60,404 nt of DNA from NCBI GenBank assembly GCA_026225555.1, contig JAMFSY010000097.1, positions 1 to 60,404 on the forward strand, written 5' to 3'. Within the stretch, counting starts at the first letter, position 1; every line of letters begins with the position of its first letter. This DNA is from Methylacidiphilales bacterium. Lineage in GTDB: Bacteria; Verrucomicrobiota; Verrucomicrobiia; Methylacidiphilales; UBA1321. A program made the position numbers and the translations under genes. The notes below the pieces were generated by a model. It had not been told where the DNA came from. It ran no database searches and saw nothing but the letters and a program-made list of their open reading frames with translations. Shown here piece after piece: positions 9,746 through 18,765 of this stretch.

Positions 9746-10537
9746 TTATTTGGCGGTGTAGCCGCCATCGACCGGAAGATTGACCCCGGTGACGTAACCG
9801 GCTGCATCGCTCAGCAGGAAGATGACCGCGCCGCCCACATCCTCGTTCTTCCCCATGCGGCCAAGAAAGGTCCGGCTCTCGTAGCGTTGGACGAATGATT
9901 CGGGTTGATCGTTGAAGAACCCCCCGGGGGACACACAATTCACGCGCACGCCGGACCTTCCGAGACTCGATGCGTAAAAGCGGGTCAGATTAATCATCCC
10001 TCCCTTGTGGAAAAAGTAATCGGGCGGCGGATCAGGCATATCGGTTTCCGCATACAAACTCAAATCCGGCCCGACCATTCCCTGGATGGAAGCGATATTC
10101 ACGATGCCGCCCGATTTTTGCGCAGCCATTTGTTCGCCGAAATAATGATGCATCAGGAAAAGTCCCGTGGAGTTGATTCGCATCGATTCCTCCCAGCCCG
10201 ACAAGATCGAGCCCGACGCGGCCATGGGCCTGGCCACGGAATTATTGACCAGGCCGTCGATTCGGCCAAAGCGTTCCAGGATACGCCGCAAAAGCTTCTT
10301 GATCGAATCCTCGGAGCCCTGATCATACTGTTCGGCGAAAACCGCGCCGCCCCGGCTTTTTTCCTCGTCAGCGACGGCCTGACATTTGGCCAGATCGCGC
10401 GAGGCGACGATGAGAGTGGCTCCCGTGCCGGCCAGGTCCGATGCCAGTCCGCGGCCATAGAGACCCGCGCCGCCGGTGAGGAGGATCACGCGTCCGGTAA
10501 GGCTGAAACGGGTGGGCAGGTTATGGGGCATTGTCAT
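9746..10537 (-). CDS. SDR-family oxidoreductase, translationally coupled
   Basis: 263 residues if started at the ATG at 10537, inside the last codons of the aldolase gene. ATGACA is followed six bases later by a second ATG at 10531 that is equally possible. Seen: cofactor loop GGAGLYGRG, NNSV in place of NNAG, a catalytic Ser in NIASIQG, Tyr/Lys as YFFHKGG, and the end ...GYVTGVNLPVDGGYTAK. The overlap with the aldolase gene points to coupled translation. The likely role is oxidation or reduction of a sugar-acid intermediate in the same pathway as the aldolase (inference). Confidence 0.85.
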   Translation of the reverse strand: MTMPHNLPTRFSLTGRVILLTGGAGLYGRGLASDLAGTGATLIVASRDLAKCQAVADEEKSRGGAVFAEQYDQGSEDSIKKLLRRILERFGRIDGLVNNSVARPMAASGSILSGWEESMRINSTGLFLMHHYFGEQMAAQKSGGIVNIASIQGMVGPDLSLYAETDMPDPPPDYFFHKGGMINLTRFYASSLGRSGVRVNCVSPGGFFNDQPESFVQRYESRTFLGRMGKNEDVGGAVIFLLSDAAGYVTGVNLPVDGGYTAK

Positions 10538-11321
10538 AATAGGCCTTGCTGGTTTCGGCATTGTTCTGAAATTCCTTGTGATAGGAGTGAAAAGCCTGAC
10601 CGAGAGACACCACATCCGATCCCAGATTAAGGATGCCGTAGCCACGCTCCCGCAGCTCTCGCGGGTTGCCTCGCGCGGCGACGGCAAATCCGGCCTTCCC
10701 ATATTTTTTCGCCGCTATTTCAACTTTTCGACGAGCGTCTTCGACTTCGGGATCATGGATCAGCCCGGGCTTGCCTATGCGATGAGCATAGTCTCCCGGA
10801 CCGAAAAGGATGAACTCATAACCTTCTACCGCCGCAATCTCATCGACTGCCGCGACTCCCTCGGGTGATTCGATCTGCAGGATGATGAGTTTTTCGCGAT
10901 TGCTCCGTTCAAGGTAATCATTCAGGGGAAGCTGGGTAAACGCGCCGTCCACATTTCCCCCATCCAGAGCCCGCCGACCAACGGGCTGAAACCGGCACAT
11001 ATCGACGATATGACGGGCTTCCGCGCCGGAAGTCACATGCGGCACCATGATGGCCGCGGCGTCGCACTCGAACGCTTTGATATAGTCGCTGTAGGAGCCC
11101 TTGCTGACCCGCACGATGAGGTCCATATCGTGGATCTTTCCCGCTCTCACAAAATGTTCGATGGAGCTCCAATCCCCAGGCACATGTTCCTGGCAAACCC
11201 AGGCCGCCGAAAAACCTGCGAGCCCGGCCAGCTCGACCACGCGCGGGTCGCCCAGGTTAATCTTCACGCAGGTGGCCAGTCCCTTTTGTTGATAGTCACT
11301 TCGGATGCGGCTGTTTCTCAT
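10521..11321 (-). CDS. HpcH/HpaI-type class II aldolase
   Basis: 266 residues. The start MRNSRI at 11321 lies one base after the upstream gene's stop; a longer frame exists upstream but overlaps that gene. HpcH/HpaI aldolases split 2-keto-3-deoxy acids into pyruvate and an aldehyde with a divalent metal. Motifs seen: the VCQEHVPGDW region, ECDAAAIMVPHV, a metal-binding Glu in LQIESPEGV and Asp in FGPGDYAHRIG. Family members named for aromatic breakdown often act on 2-keto-3-deoxy sugar acids, which fits the neighbouring dehydrogenases. This gene argues best that the locus degrades a uronic or aldonic acid. Confidence 0.8.
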   Translation of the reverse strand: MRNSRIRSDYQQKGLATCVKINLGDPRVVELAGLAGFSAAWVCQEHVPGDWSSIEHFVRAGKIHDMDLIVRVSKGSYSDYIKAFECDAAAIMVPHVTSGAEARHIVDMCRFQPVGRRALDGGNVDGAFTQLPLNDYLERSNREKLIILQIESPEGVAAVDEIAAVEGYEFILFGPGDYAHRIGKPGLIHDPEVEDARRKVEIAAKKYGKAGFAVAARGNPRELRERGYGILNLGSDVVSLGQAFHSYHKEFQNNAETSKAYYDNAP

Positions 11322-11322
11322 T

Positions 11323-12267
11323 TTATTTAGGTGCGGAGATTTCATCGATGATCTGTTCCACTGAAATTCGACGACCCAGGGACCGGCTTTCAATGGTGGC
11401 GATGATCACCGCCATAAGTTCAACGGTTTCCATGAAGGGATAAGGATCGTCACCGGTTTGCATCCACTGGACGACGGCCAGCATCTGGCCCCTGAAAGCG
11501 GTGTACGTATCTTTCAAGACAACGGAAGCATGCTCCGTGGTTCCATAGGCATGAAGCACGCCGAAGCTTCCCGGGGCGTCGTCGATCGCGGCGAGGGTCG
11601 CCTGTGCTCCCGAACGATGGCTTAGATAAACGATGTCCGATCCGGGGCGCGCTTCGCTCCGGACTTCCTGAAAGCCGGCGCCCAAAATTCGTAAAAGCGG
11701 CTCCAGGGCGTGAATGCCATAACTTTCCCACGACTTGCAGGTGAAGGCTGTAAGCCAGCGCCACGGCTTTCCGGTCAGCTCCTGGATTTCCGGCGCATAG
11801 CGCATGCCGCTGGAGGAGAGGATGCGGGCTCCTTGTTTTTTCCAGGTGATGAATTGCGCAAGTTCATCTCGGGTGATGGCGAGAGGCTTGTCGATGAATA
11901 CCGGCAGCCCCGCTTCGATAAACGGCCGGGCGCGGCGCACGTGATCGGTTCCATCGTCGGTTGCGATAATCACGCCGTCCACCTGGCCGATGACATCTTC
12001 CATCCTCCGCGCGATGAATGGAATAGAGGAAGCGCGCGCCACTTTTTCGGCGTCATGCGGATCATCCGTCCAGATATGCGTGACGGCCGCGCCCGCAATC
12101 CGCACTGATTCACGAGACTGGGCGCCGAGGTAACGGGGAATGACCGGATAAGGGCATTTCGCCATTTCGTCGGGATCATAGCCGTTGATAATTGCCGACC
12201 AAGAGTAGGGATGACCATTGCCGGGAACCATTCCCAGCATCGCCAGGCGCAGCGGCTCCGTCTTCAC
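11323..12267 (-). CDS. Gfo/Idh/MocA-family oxidoreductase, GTG start
   Basis: 314 residues. Coding begins at a GTG (12267) that overlaps the upstream stop as GTGA, with AGGAG eight to nine bases before it; the frame runs further upstream only as a shadow of the previous gene. The family oxidises or reduces sugars and inositols with NAD(P). Seen: an unusual N-terminus LAMLGMVPGNGHPYSW in place of the usual GxGxxG, and the signature VFIDKPLAI (normally EKP). Predicted substrate: a pyranose or sugar acid. Confidence 0.82.
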   Translation of the reverse strand: MKTEPLRLAMLGMVPGNGHPYSWSAIINGYDPDEMAKCPYPVIPRYLGAQSRESVRIAGAAVTHIWTDDPHDAEKVARASSIPFIARRMEDVIGQVDGVIIATDDGTDHVRRARPFIEAGLPVFIDKPLAITRDELAQFITWKKQGARILSSSGMRYAPEIQELTGKPWRWLTAFTCKSWESYGIHALEPLLRILGAGFQEVRSEARPGSDIVYLSHRSGAQATLAAIDDAPGSFGVLHAYGTTEHASVVLKDTYTAFRGQMLAVVQWMQTGDDPYPFMETVELMAVIIATIESRSLGRRISVEQIIDEISAPK

Positions 12268-13253
12268 AGGCGGATCTCCTGGCGGGTGCGCGCCGATTCC
12301 AACGCGGCCCGGTTGACGTGCAGGATGGCGAGTCCGTCGTTGAGCGTGGCCAGCGTGGCGGCTTTTCCATGGATGGCATCGAGAAAGGAGTTCGCCTGGC
12401 GAATGAACATGGCATCCCGTTCCTCCTGCGGCACGGTTTCCCAACGCCACGCCGCGTCGCCCGGCAGGAAAATTCCCACGCGTCCGAGATGCAACTCCGT
12501 CCGGATGCTGCCCCGGGGGCCATGAAAGGAGAGGACTGTTTCGTTCGGCGCCTGAAACTGGTTGAAGGAGAAACTTGCCAGGGCGCCATTTTCCAACGTG
12601 CCGGAAACACTCACCGTGTCTTCCACTTCCACTCCCTCCAACACGAAGTGGCCCGCGTAGGCGAAGACGGAACGAAACGGGCTCGCCAGCCACGAAATGG
12701 TATGAAAAAGATGCGTCAGGGCGTCCTGAATGGCGCCGCCGCCGCACTCGTGGCGGGCATAGTAGATAGTCCGGTACGCGGGTCGAAAAGTGGGGAAGTG
12801 CTGCCCCGATTCGACGGAGACCTGCCTGACTTCTCCAATCATTCCCTGCTCAAGGATTTCCCGGGTCCGGATCAGGGCCAGAATAAAACGATGAACATAG
12901 GCCACTCCCACCGCGCGCTTCTTTGCCTGCGCCAGGCGAACGACTCCCTCCACGCCATCGAGTGAAATCGACAGGGGTTTCTCAATCAGGAGATGCAATC
13001 CTCTTTCGAGGCACTCGGCGGCCACCGGCATATGCGTCTGGGCGGGAGTACAAATCACGGCCGCATCGAAATCTCCGCTCTTCCACGCCTGTTCGGTCGA
13101 TCCGTACATGGGGCAGCGATACGTTTTGGAAATCCTTTCCCTCGTCTCGGCGTTCGGTTCGCATCCGGAAACTTCCGCGAGACCGGTGGCTTGAAAGCAA
13201 CGCAGATGCCTTTCTCCAATGCTGCCCGTTCCAATGATTAAAACGCGCTCCAT
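12264..13253 (-). CDS. Gfo/Idh/MocA-family oxidoreductase
   Basis: 329 residues. The N-terminal Rossmann fold begins VLIIGTGSIGERH, the cofactor/active-site motif is LLIEKPLS near residue 92, and GGGAIQDALTHLFH corresponds to the conserved GGG..D.G.H segment, with Thr replacing the Gly before the His. It is first in a tightly packed minus-strand operon (Gfo, Gfo, aldolase, SDR), with 1-20 base overlaps or gaps, and is divergent from the AraC gene at 13328, which is the likely regulator. A sugar dehydrogenase acting on the imported monomer is the simplest reading. Confidence 0.88.
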   Translation of the reverse strand: MERVLIIGTGSIGERHLRCFQATGLAEVSGCEPNAETRERISKTYRCPMYGSTEQAWKSGDFDAAVICTPAQTHMPVAAECLERGLHLLIEKPLSISLDGVEGVVRLAQAKKRAVGVAYVHRFILALIRTREILEQGMIGEVRQVSVESGQHFPTFRPAYRTIYYARHECGGGAIQDALTHLFHTISWLASPFRSVFAYAGHFVLEGVEVEDTVSVSGTLENGALASFSFNQFQAPNETVLSFHGPRGSIRTELHLGRVGIFLPGDAAWRWETVPQEERDAMFIRQANSFLDAIHGKAATLATLNDGLAILHVNRAALESARTRQEIRL

Positions 13254-13327
13254 TATACGTCTGAGAATAAATTGAGGAACGCGGTGAAAGTCATTTATAA
13301 CCTTATCGCCATAATTCCAGCTTCGCC

Positions 13328-14161
13328 GTGGCGCGAAAAGACTCGAATATTGATCGAATCGCTGATTTATTGATCGTTTCGCTTATGGAATTTCCTTACC
13401 ACGGTGTCGGTTCTTACCAGGCGGGAATGTCCGTGGGGCCGGCTCGATGGCCTCATCACGACATTATTTTTTCCCTGAAGGGATCGTTTCATCTGCAATT
13501 CGGGGAAACGTCCATGGCTTTGACGGAGGGTCGTGCGGTCCTCGTCCCACCGGGAAACCAGTTTCACGGCACGACCGAATCGGAAACCGCTGTGATGTGG
13601 GTCCTTCATTTCAAGGGCTACAAGTCTCCTCGGAAAAGCTCCGTTTTTAATCGAGCCCGGCGCCCCTTTCTGATTGCCAACGCCTGTGTCACTCCGTTCG
13701 ACCGGGAGCTTCTTCATGAATTTAGCCGGACGTGGAAAAGCGCGAAAAGCCGTCTCAAGGAGCAAGCCGTCCTGCTCATGGGAACGCTTATTTTGTCCCG
13801 GCTGGAATATTCGCTTTGCCGGCAAACCAACTCTCCGCCGCCCTTTCTTCGGGCCGTATCCGATCAGGTGTTCGCCGAAAATTTTAGCCTGACCGTCGCG
13901 CAAATGGCCGGCCTGGCAGGGGTTTCCTCCAGCCATTTTCGCAGTCAATTTCGGAAGCATTACCGGCTAAGCCCGTTGGAATTTCGCCTGCAATCCCGAG
14001 TCAAGGAGGCCACCCGTTTGCTCAGTGAAACCTGGCTGCCGATCAAGGAGATCGGGCGGCGGGTCGGTTACGGCGACCTGGTGGCTTTTCATCGCGCTTT
14101 CCGCCGCGAGACGGGGACCACCCCGGCCGTCTATCGCAAACGATATTACGGTATCGTTTAG
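13328..14161 (+). CDS. AraC-family transcriptional regulator
   Basis: 277 residues. The N-terminal half is a cupin-like sensor (PGNQFHGTTES). The C-terminal ~100 residues carry two helix-turn-helix units: FSLTVAQMAGLAGVSSSHFRSQF and WLPIKEIGRRVGYGDLVAFHRAFR, ending TPAVYRKRYYG. AraC proteins with this layout usually activate neighbouring sugar genes when bound to a carbohydrate. The 74-base gap to the divergent dehydrogenase operon is the likely shared control region. The gene is convergent with the second giant protein gene, which starts far upstream on the other strand. Confidence 0.9.
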   Translation: MARKDSNIDRIADLLIVSLMEFPYHGVGSYQAGMSVGPARWPHHDIIFSLKGSFHLQFGETSMALTEGRAVLVPPGNQFHGTTESETAVMWVLHFKGYKSPRKSSVFNRARRPFLIANACVTPFDRELLHEFSRTWKSAKSRLKEQAVLLMGTLILSRLEYSLCRQTNSPPPFLRAVSDQVFAENFSLTVAQMAGLAGVSSSHFRSQFRKHYRLSPLEFRLQSRVKEATRLLSETWLPIKEIGRRVGYGDLVAFHRAFRRETGTTPAVYRKRYYGIV

Positions 14162-14202
14162 GGCGCAGGCTTCCGGACTTGAGATCATCGAATCCATGAG
14201 AT

Positions 14203-17200
14203 TTAAGGCTTCCGTTCGAATGAAAGCACTTGGCCCTGGGCATCGGCCGCGACAACTTTTCCGACCTGCCCGTCCTGGACGGCCTGGGGCGCGGCGGATT
14301 TGAACGAGCCCTTGGCGATCTGCGCGTAGTCTCCGTCCGTGGAGCGAAGATAAAGTCCGTTCGTGCCGGACAGAACAAGGGAACGCGGTCCGGAACCGGT
14401 TTCCTGGATGTTCGTGATCAGATCGGGGAAGGATTTCGCCGTGACGACGGGATCGTGATCGAGCCCGTTGGTCCAGTCGAAGTGCCAGAGCAAGCGGTCC
14501 TGGGTCGACACCACTAATTCCAGTTTTCCTTCCTGCTCGCTCACGATGCCCAAACCGGTGATGCGCGCCTGCCCGTTCCAGTTATAAAATATCGTCTTCT
14601 CCTTCGCATCGTAAATGCAAACACTTGTCCCGCGCGCCAGCAGAACATACCGCGGTTTCGGGGTGAGTCCCTGGAGCAGTTCGAAGCGGACGGTCGGATA
14701 TCCTCCGAGCGGAGCGGTTGAGGCGTCATATTCCGGAATGACTTTATCGAGCTGATAAACCTGCGGCCAGAATTCGGCTCCGTTGGGCTCGCGCACCGTC
14801 GGCTTGCCGCTGCCGCCGATCTGCCAGATGCGCATGCGCTCGGCCACCACTTGTTCGGGCACGCCACTGCCATCGAAATCGGCTCCATTTGCCAGAATGC
14901 CAGGGGTGGCATAACCGCTGACACTCAGCAGTCCCTTCCACGTCAGATCGGGATTGAGGAAACTGAAGCCGCCATAGCGGCCCACCACGATCTCACTTTT
15001 TCCGGAAGCATCAGGTCTCCAAAGGCCGACGGAAAAAGGCAGGACAAAACCCCCGGCCGGTTGCCGGGTGCTTTTTCGGCCATAGTTTTTTTGAAACTCT
15101 TCATGCATTTGATAAAGATCGGCCGACCTTTCGAGTTTTCCGGCGAGATTGTAAATCTCCAACGTCCCGTTGGCGTAGAGAACGAAGAGATCCTTGGTTC
15201 CGTTGCCATGCCAGTCGAGCAGACGAACGCTCTGCACAGGCCCGGCAAAATTGAGGTGAAAAATCTCACTGCCCTTGTCGCTGAGCAGCGCGGCAGAAAC
15301 ATCGTCATCCCGGATCGAGCGCGGAAATTGCGGAAAAACATCACTCACGATCAAGGTCTGCACGGAGCCATTGTTCAAAAAATCGCCCGTTTCCACCCGT
15401 AACGGATGCCGGGCTTCCTTCCACGAATCGGTGAAAAAGCCCAGAAGGGGGCTGGCGGGTTTGACATAACGGGCGGGCACGGAGGAAAGGAGGAGCGTCT
15501 CGTCCGCCTCTTTGACGGGATGGGACTCGCCATAATTACCGCTGCGAATACTGGGTCTCCACGCCCGTTTGCCCTCAGCCAGCTTCCACGGTCCCTTGAG
15601 GTCCGTGGCCAACTCGAGATTGGTGGGTATGTGGGTTGGCGCGAAAAAGCGGAGCTGGTCCGATTTCATGCGAATTTCCGTGAGGTTGAGCACCTTTCCA
15701 AAATCGATCACGCCGTTGTCGATTTTGACGTCGGTCACTTTCGCCGGGCGCAGGAACGAGTCATCGTGCCAGGCTTGCTTCCAATTTTTACTTAGGTCCT
15801 GAAGCTTGATCTGCAGTCCGTCGTCGCTGGGCGTGAGAGATGTGGTCGTCGGCGGCACCGTAGCTTTTCCCGCCCACGCGGTGGCTGCCTGGAAAACATT
15901 ATGGCCTTCTTCGGTGGACAACGTTTTTCCTTCAGGCAGGTGATTCCATTCTCCCGTGGCCGAGACGCCGAAGCTTTGAGTCGGGTTAAAATCGGTCACG
16001 GCCTGTTCTCCTAAAGTCACGCGCCCGGCGTGATAAAATCCGCTCGCGGCAGGGGTTTGAATCACCAGATCGGCATCGGTCGCGAACGAGCCGGATGCGG
16101 TTGGCTTCCAGTCGAGGACGGCGGATCCGACAGAAAGCCGATTGTCGCCGGAGAGGGTCGTCATCGCCGGTGGAGTCGCCTGGTCCGCAGTGATCTGGAG
16201 CACCGAGTAGGAGACAACCGATTGCCCTTTGGCCAGTTTTTTTAAGGCTTGGTTACGTACGCTCACGCGGGCGGGATTGTCCTGCCGGGACGATTCGTTC
16301 TCGGAGAAGTCGTCGCCGAAACACTCGATCTCCATTTTCCCCTCGCGGGCGAGAAAAGTGAGCCGAGTTCCTTCCCGTGAGAAAGTACCCGTCGGATGCC
16401 AGTTAACGTTCAACGAGTAGGTTCCATCCGCGAGGGCGGTGAAGCAATCCCGGAAGGCATAGACGCCTCGGCCCAGATGAATGACGTCACGCGTCCATCG
16501 GATATCGTTGCTGAGCAATTGACGAAAACGCATCGCGTTGCCGGTGGGAAGTTCCGCACTCCAAAGGCAACGGGAAAAATCGTCGAACTTCCCGTTGTTC
16601 TCCATGCGATCGGTCCGAATGGCGCTGGCCGAATTCAGATCGAAGCGGCCGCCGGCGATGCCTTCGCCGAGCCAGACGCAGCCCTGGGAATTGAGCTTCG
16701 CGACCACTCCGGAGGGAGCGAGATAAGAGACACCATTGAAGGCGATATAATCGTCGTCCGGCCGCAAGCCGGTGCCCTCGGAAATGAAATAATAATTGTT
16801 TGAATCGGCCTTCATTCCCGGGTCATTGTCGACAGGATTTGTGGCGAAGTGGATGCCGCTCCAGGACTGCGGAATGGCTTCGGGCGCATCGGCGTCGGGC
16901 GTGTACCGCCGCGTTTGTCCGAGATAGCGGAACTGAAAGTAGCCTTGCGGATGCGCAACTTCGGGCAGGTGATGCCAGAGCCACTGATACTCCGGTTTAC
17001 CCGTCAGGCAGGCCATGATTCCCAGCAGCAGTTTCGAATCGCGCGGTCCGGAGGGATAGGCGAAAATGCCGGTGATCGGATCGATTCGTTCCAATTCCAG
17101 CGAACGATCCGCATTGCCGCTGCCGAAAAATTCGCGATAGAGATCCTTCTCCAGCGCGAAACGGAACAGGCTCGCGTTAATCTCCTCGTCCGCGTCTGGG

Positions 17201-18765
17201 CCCGTGGCGCCGGGAAGGCTTGCCGCGGAGCGATGCTTCACGAAATCGATCAGCGCCCGCTCCTTTTCCTCGCGCCGGAATTCGGCCAGATCTTTCAACC
17301 CTCCCACCGGGGTGAGGATGTCGGTGATAAATTCTGCCATTTTATAATCGCCCATCCAGGGAGCGATCTGATGCCGATTTTCCAGCCCGATCTGGCCATA
17401 GGGCGGCGCGAACGTCGTCATCCACGACAATTCGGAAAAAGCCAGATAATCGAAGAAATTCTGGGTAAGCAGTGAGTCGATTTTTTGCACCTGCTCGGGC
17501 GGAATAACACCGCTGACGTCCAGCATGTTATAAGCCCTGACCAGGAATTCGGTAATGTATTGATGGGTTACTCCATGCTCGTCGATAATTTGGGCCAGGT
17601 ATTGTTTTTCGCGCTGATGGTAGGAATCCCATCCGGTCCAGTAGTAACCCATCGCGTTGTCATACCAGCGACTAACATTGCCGTAGGCGGGCTCGGGTTT
17701 GGGGAGCCATCCGTTTTCCGGTTTCTCTTTCCACTTGGCATCGTCCTGCTTGAAGAACGCGAGGCAATCGCCTTGAAGATCGGTCTCAAGCAGCCACGGC
17801 AGACGCAATCCCTTGGAATCGGCAGGGGCGGCCTCGATCTTTTCAACGAATTTTGCCGTCCCACGCCGAACGCCTTCGTCAGTGGTGCCACCAATAATCA
17901 AGTGGTTGATGCCGGTGTGAAACACATTTGAGGCCGTATGGACGGCATAGCCGTTCCCGCCAGGATAGAAGCCATCGACAGCAGTAAGAAACCGGTTATA
18001 GGCGGTCCAAAAGGCCCGGTTGTTGCCGAGTCGTCCGAGCAGGATGAGATTCCGCTTTTGAAACGGTTCCTTTAAAATCGGATAATCCTTCTCGGTGGCA
18101 TCGGTGTCCGAAACGATGGGAAGATCGACTCCTGTTCTAGCCTTGACCGCGGCGGAAATTTGCCCGGCGAGCTTGAGATACATTTCGTTGCCGGCGGGAA
18201 TAATAATGGTCGCCGCCGCTGCCCCGTCCTGGACCAGGCTGGTTTGCCCGGAAAAGGATCGCCGCGAGGCAACCGTGGGCCGTTCGACGCGAATGAGCGA
18301 GATGTCTTTGATTTCCGCCGAGGCAGATTGCTCCGCAGTCAGAGAATGCAGCGTCGCCTTGACCTCCATCATGCCTGCGTCACCGCTGGGGCAGAGTCCC
18401 GTCACCGTTTGCCAGTGGCCAAGGTCATTGTAGGACATGGAAAGCTGGCCGACCTGGAAAACAACCTGGTCATTCGATTGTACTTTGACCCGCAGCAGAT
18501 ATTCGGTGTTTTTTTCCACCGGGCAGGAAAAGGAGAAGGAGCCCGGTGATCCGGTCAATCGCAGTCGATCTTCACCCTCTTCCGTGACCGGCGTGACCGT
18601 TCCCGCCTTGGAGGAGGCGAACTGCGGAGTCACCGTCTGGAGGGAAGCGACACTCGCGCCCACATAATGAAAATCGAAAGAGGAAGGCACAGGAGCGGGC
18701 TCAGCGACGATCGCGCGGGGAAGAATCAGGGAAGCAGTGGCCAGAAGGGAGAGATATTTGAGCAT
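14203..18765 (-). CDS. Giant secreted multidomain protein (paralogue 2)
   Basis: 1520 residues from the ATG at 18765 (MLKYLSLL..., signal peptide to about residue 22). It is collinear with the 1519-residue protein at 2684 with only small indels, and long stretches are identical (for example NRHQIAPWMGDYKMAEF and LGNNRAFWTAYN), so the two arose by duplication. The domains match: beta-sandwich, GH67N-like fold, helical toroid-like region, heparinase-like sandwich, C-terminal propeller-like module. Divergence is greatest at 800-1000 and in the linker before the propeller. It has its own promoter-like element at 18917-18942. Function is unproven; a polysaccharide lyase or hydrolase is the leading guess. 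Confidence 0.7.
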   Translation of the reverse strand: MLKYLSLLATASLILPRAIVAEPAPVPSSFDFHYVGASVASLQTVTPQFASSKAGTVTPVTEEGEDRLRLTGSPGSFSFSCPVEKNTEYLLRVKVQSNDQVVFQVGQLSMSYNDLGHWQTVTGLCPSGDAGMMEVKATLHSLTAEQSASAEIKDISLIRVERPTVASRRSFSGQTSLVQDGAAAATIIIPAGNEMYLKLAGQISAAVKARTGVDLPIVSDTDATEKDYPILKEPFQKRNLILLGRLGNNRAFWTAYNRFLTAVDGFYPGGNGYAVHTASNVFHTGINHLIIGGTTDEGVRRGTAKFVEKIEAAPADSKGLRLPWLLETDLQGDCLAFFKQDDAKWKEKPENGWLPKPEPAYGNVSRWYDNAMGYYWTGWDSYHQREKQYLAQIIDEHGVTHQYITEFLVRAYNMLDVSGVIPPEQVQKIDSLLTQNFFDYLAFSELSWMTTFAPPYGQIGLENRHQIAPWMGDYKMAEFITDILTPVGGLKDLAEFRREEKERALIDFVKHRSAASLPGATGPDADEEINASLFRFALEKDLYREFFGSGNADRSLELERIDPITGIFAYPSGPRDSKLLLGIMACLTGKPEYQWLWHHLPEVAHPQGYFQFRYLGQTRRYTPDADAPEAIPQSWSGIHFATNPVDNDPGMKADSNNYYFISEGTGLRPDDDYIAFNGVSYLAPSGVVAKLNSQGCVWLGEGIAGGRFDLNSASAIRTDRMENNGKFDDFSRCLWSAELPTGNAMRFRQLLSNDIRWTRDVIHLGRGVYAFRDCFTALADGTYSLNVNWHPTGTFSREGTRLTFLAREGKMEIECFGDDFSENESSRQDNPARVSVRNQALKKLAKGQSVVSYSVLQITADQATPPAMTTLSGDNRLSVGSAVLDWKPTASGSFATDADLVIQTPAASGFYHAGRVTLGEQAVTDFNPTQSFGVSATGEWNHLPEGKTLSTEEGHNVFQAATAWAGKATVPPTTTSLTPSDDGLQIKLQDLSKNWKQAWHDDSFLRPAKVTDVKIDNGVIDFGKVLNLTEIRMKSDQLRFFAPTHIPTNLELATDLKGPWKLAEGKRAWRPSIRSGNYGESHPVKEADETLLLSSVPARYVKPASPLLGFFTDSWKEARHPLRVETGDFLNNGSVQTLIVSDVFPQFPRSIRDDDVSAALLSDKGSEIFHLNFAGPVQSVRLLDWHGNGTKDLFVLYANGTLEIYNLAGKLERSADLYQMHEEFQKNYGRKSTRQPAGGFVLPFSVGLWRPDASGKSEIVVGRYGGFSFLNPDLTWKGLLSVSGYATPGILANGADFDGSGVPEQVVAERMRIWQIGGSGKPTVREPNGAEFWPQVYQLDKVIPEYDASTAPLGGYPTVRFELLQGLTPKPRYVLLARGTSVCIYDAKEKTIFYNWNGQARITGLGIVSEQEGKLELVVSTQDRLLWHFDWTNGLDHDPVVTAKSFPDLITNIQETGSGPRSLVLSGTNGLYLRSTDGDYAQIAKGSFKSAAPQAVQDGQVGKVVAADAQGQVLSFERKP

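Noticed and set aside
12268..12747. 160-codon upstream extension of the second Gfo/Idh gene
   Set aside because: It overlaps the first Gfo/Idh gene and reads as low-complexity Arg/Gly/Ser; a GTG with a good ribosome binding site marks the real start.
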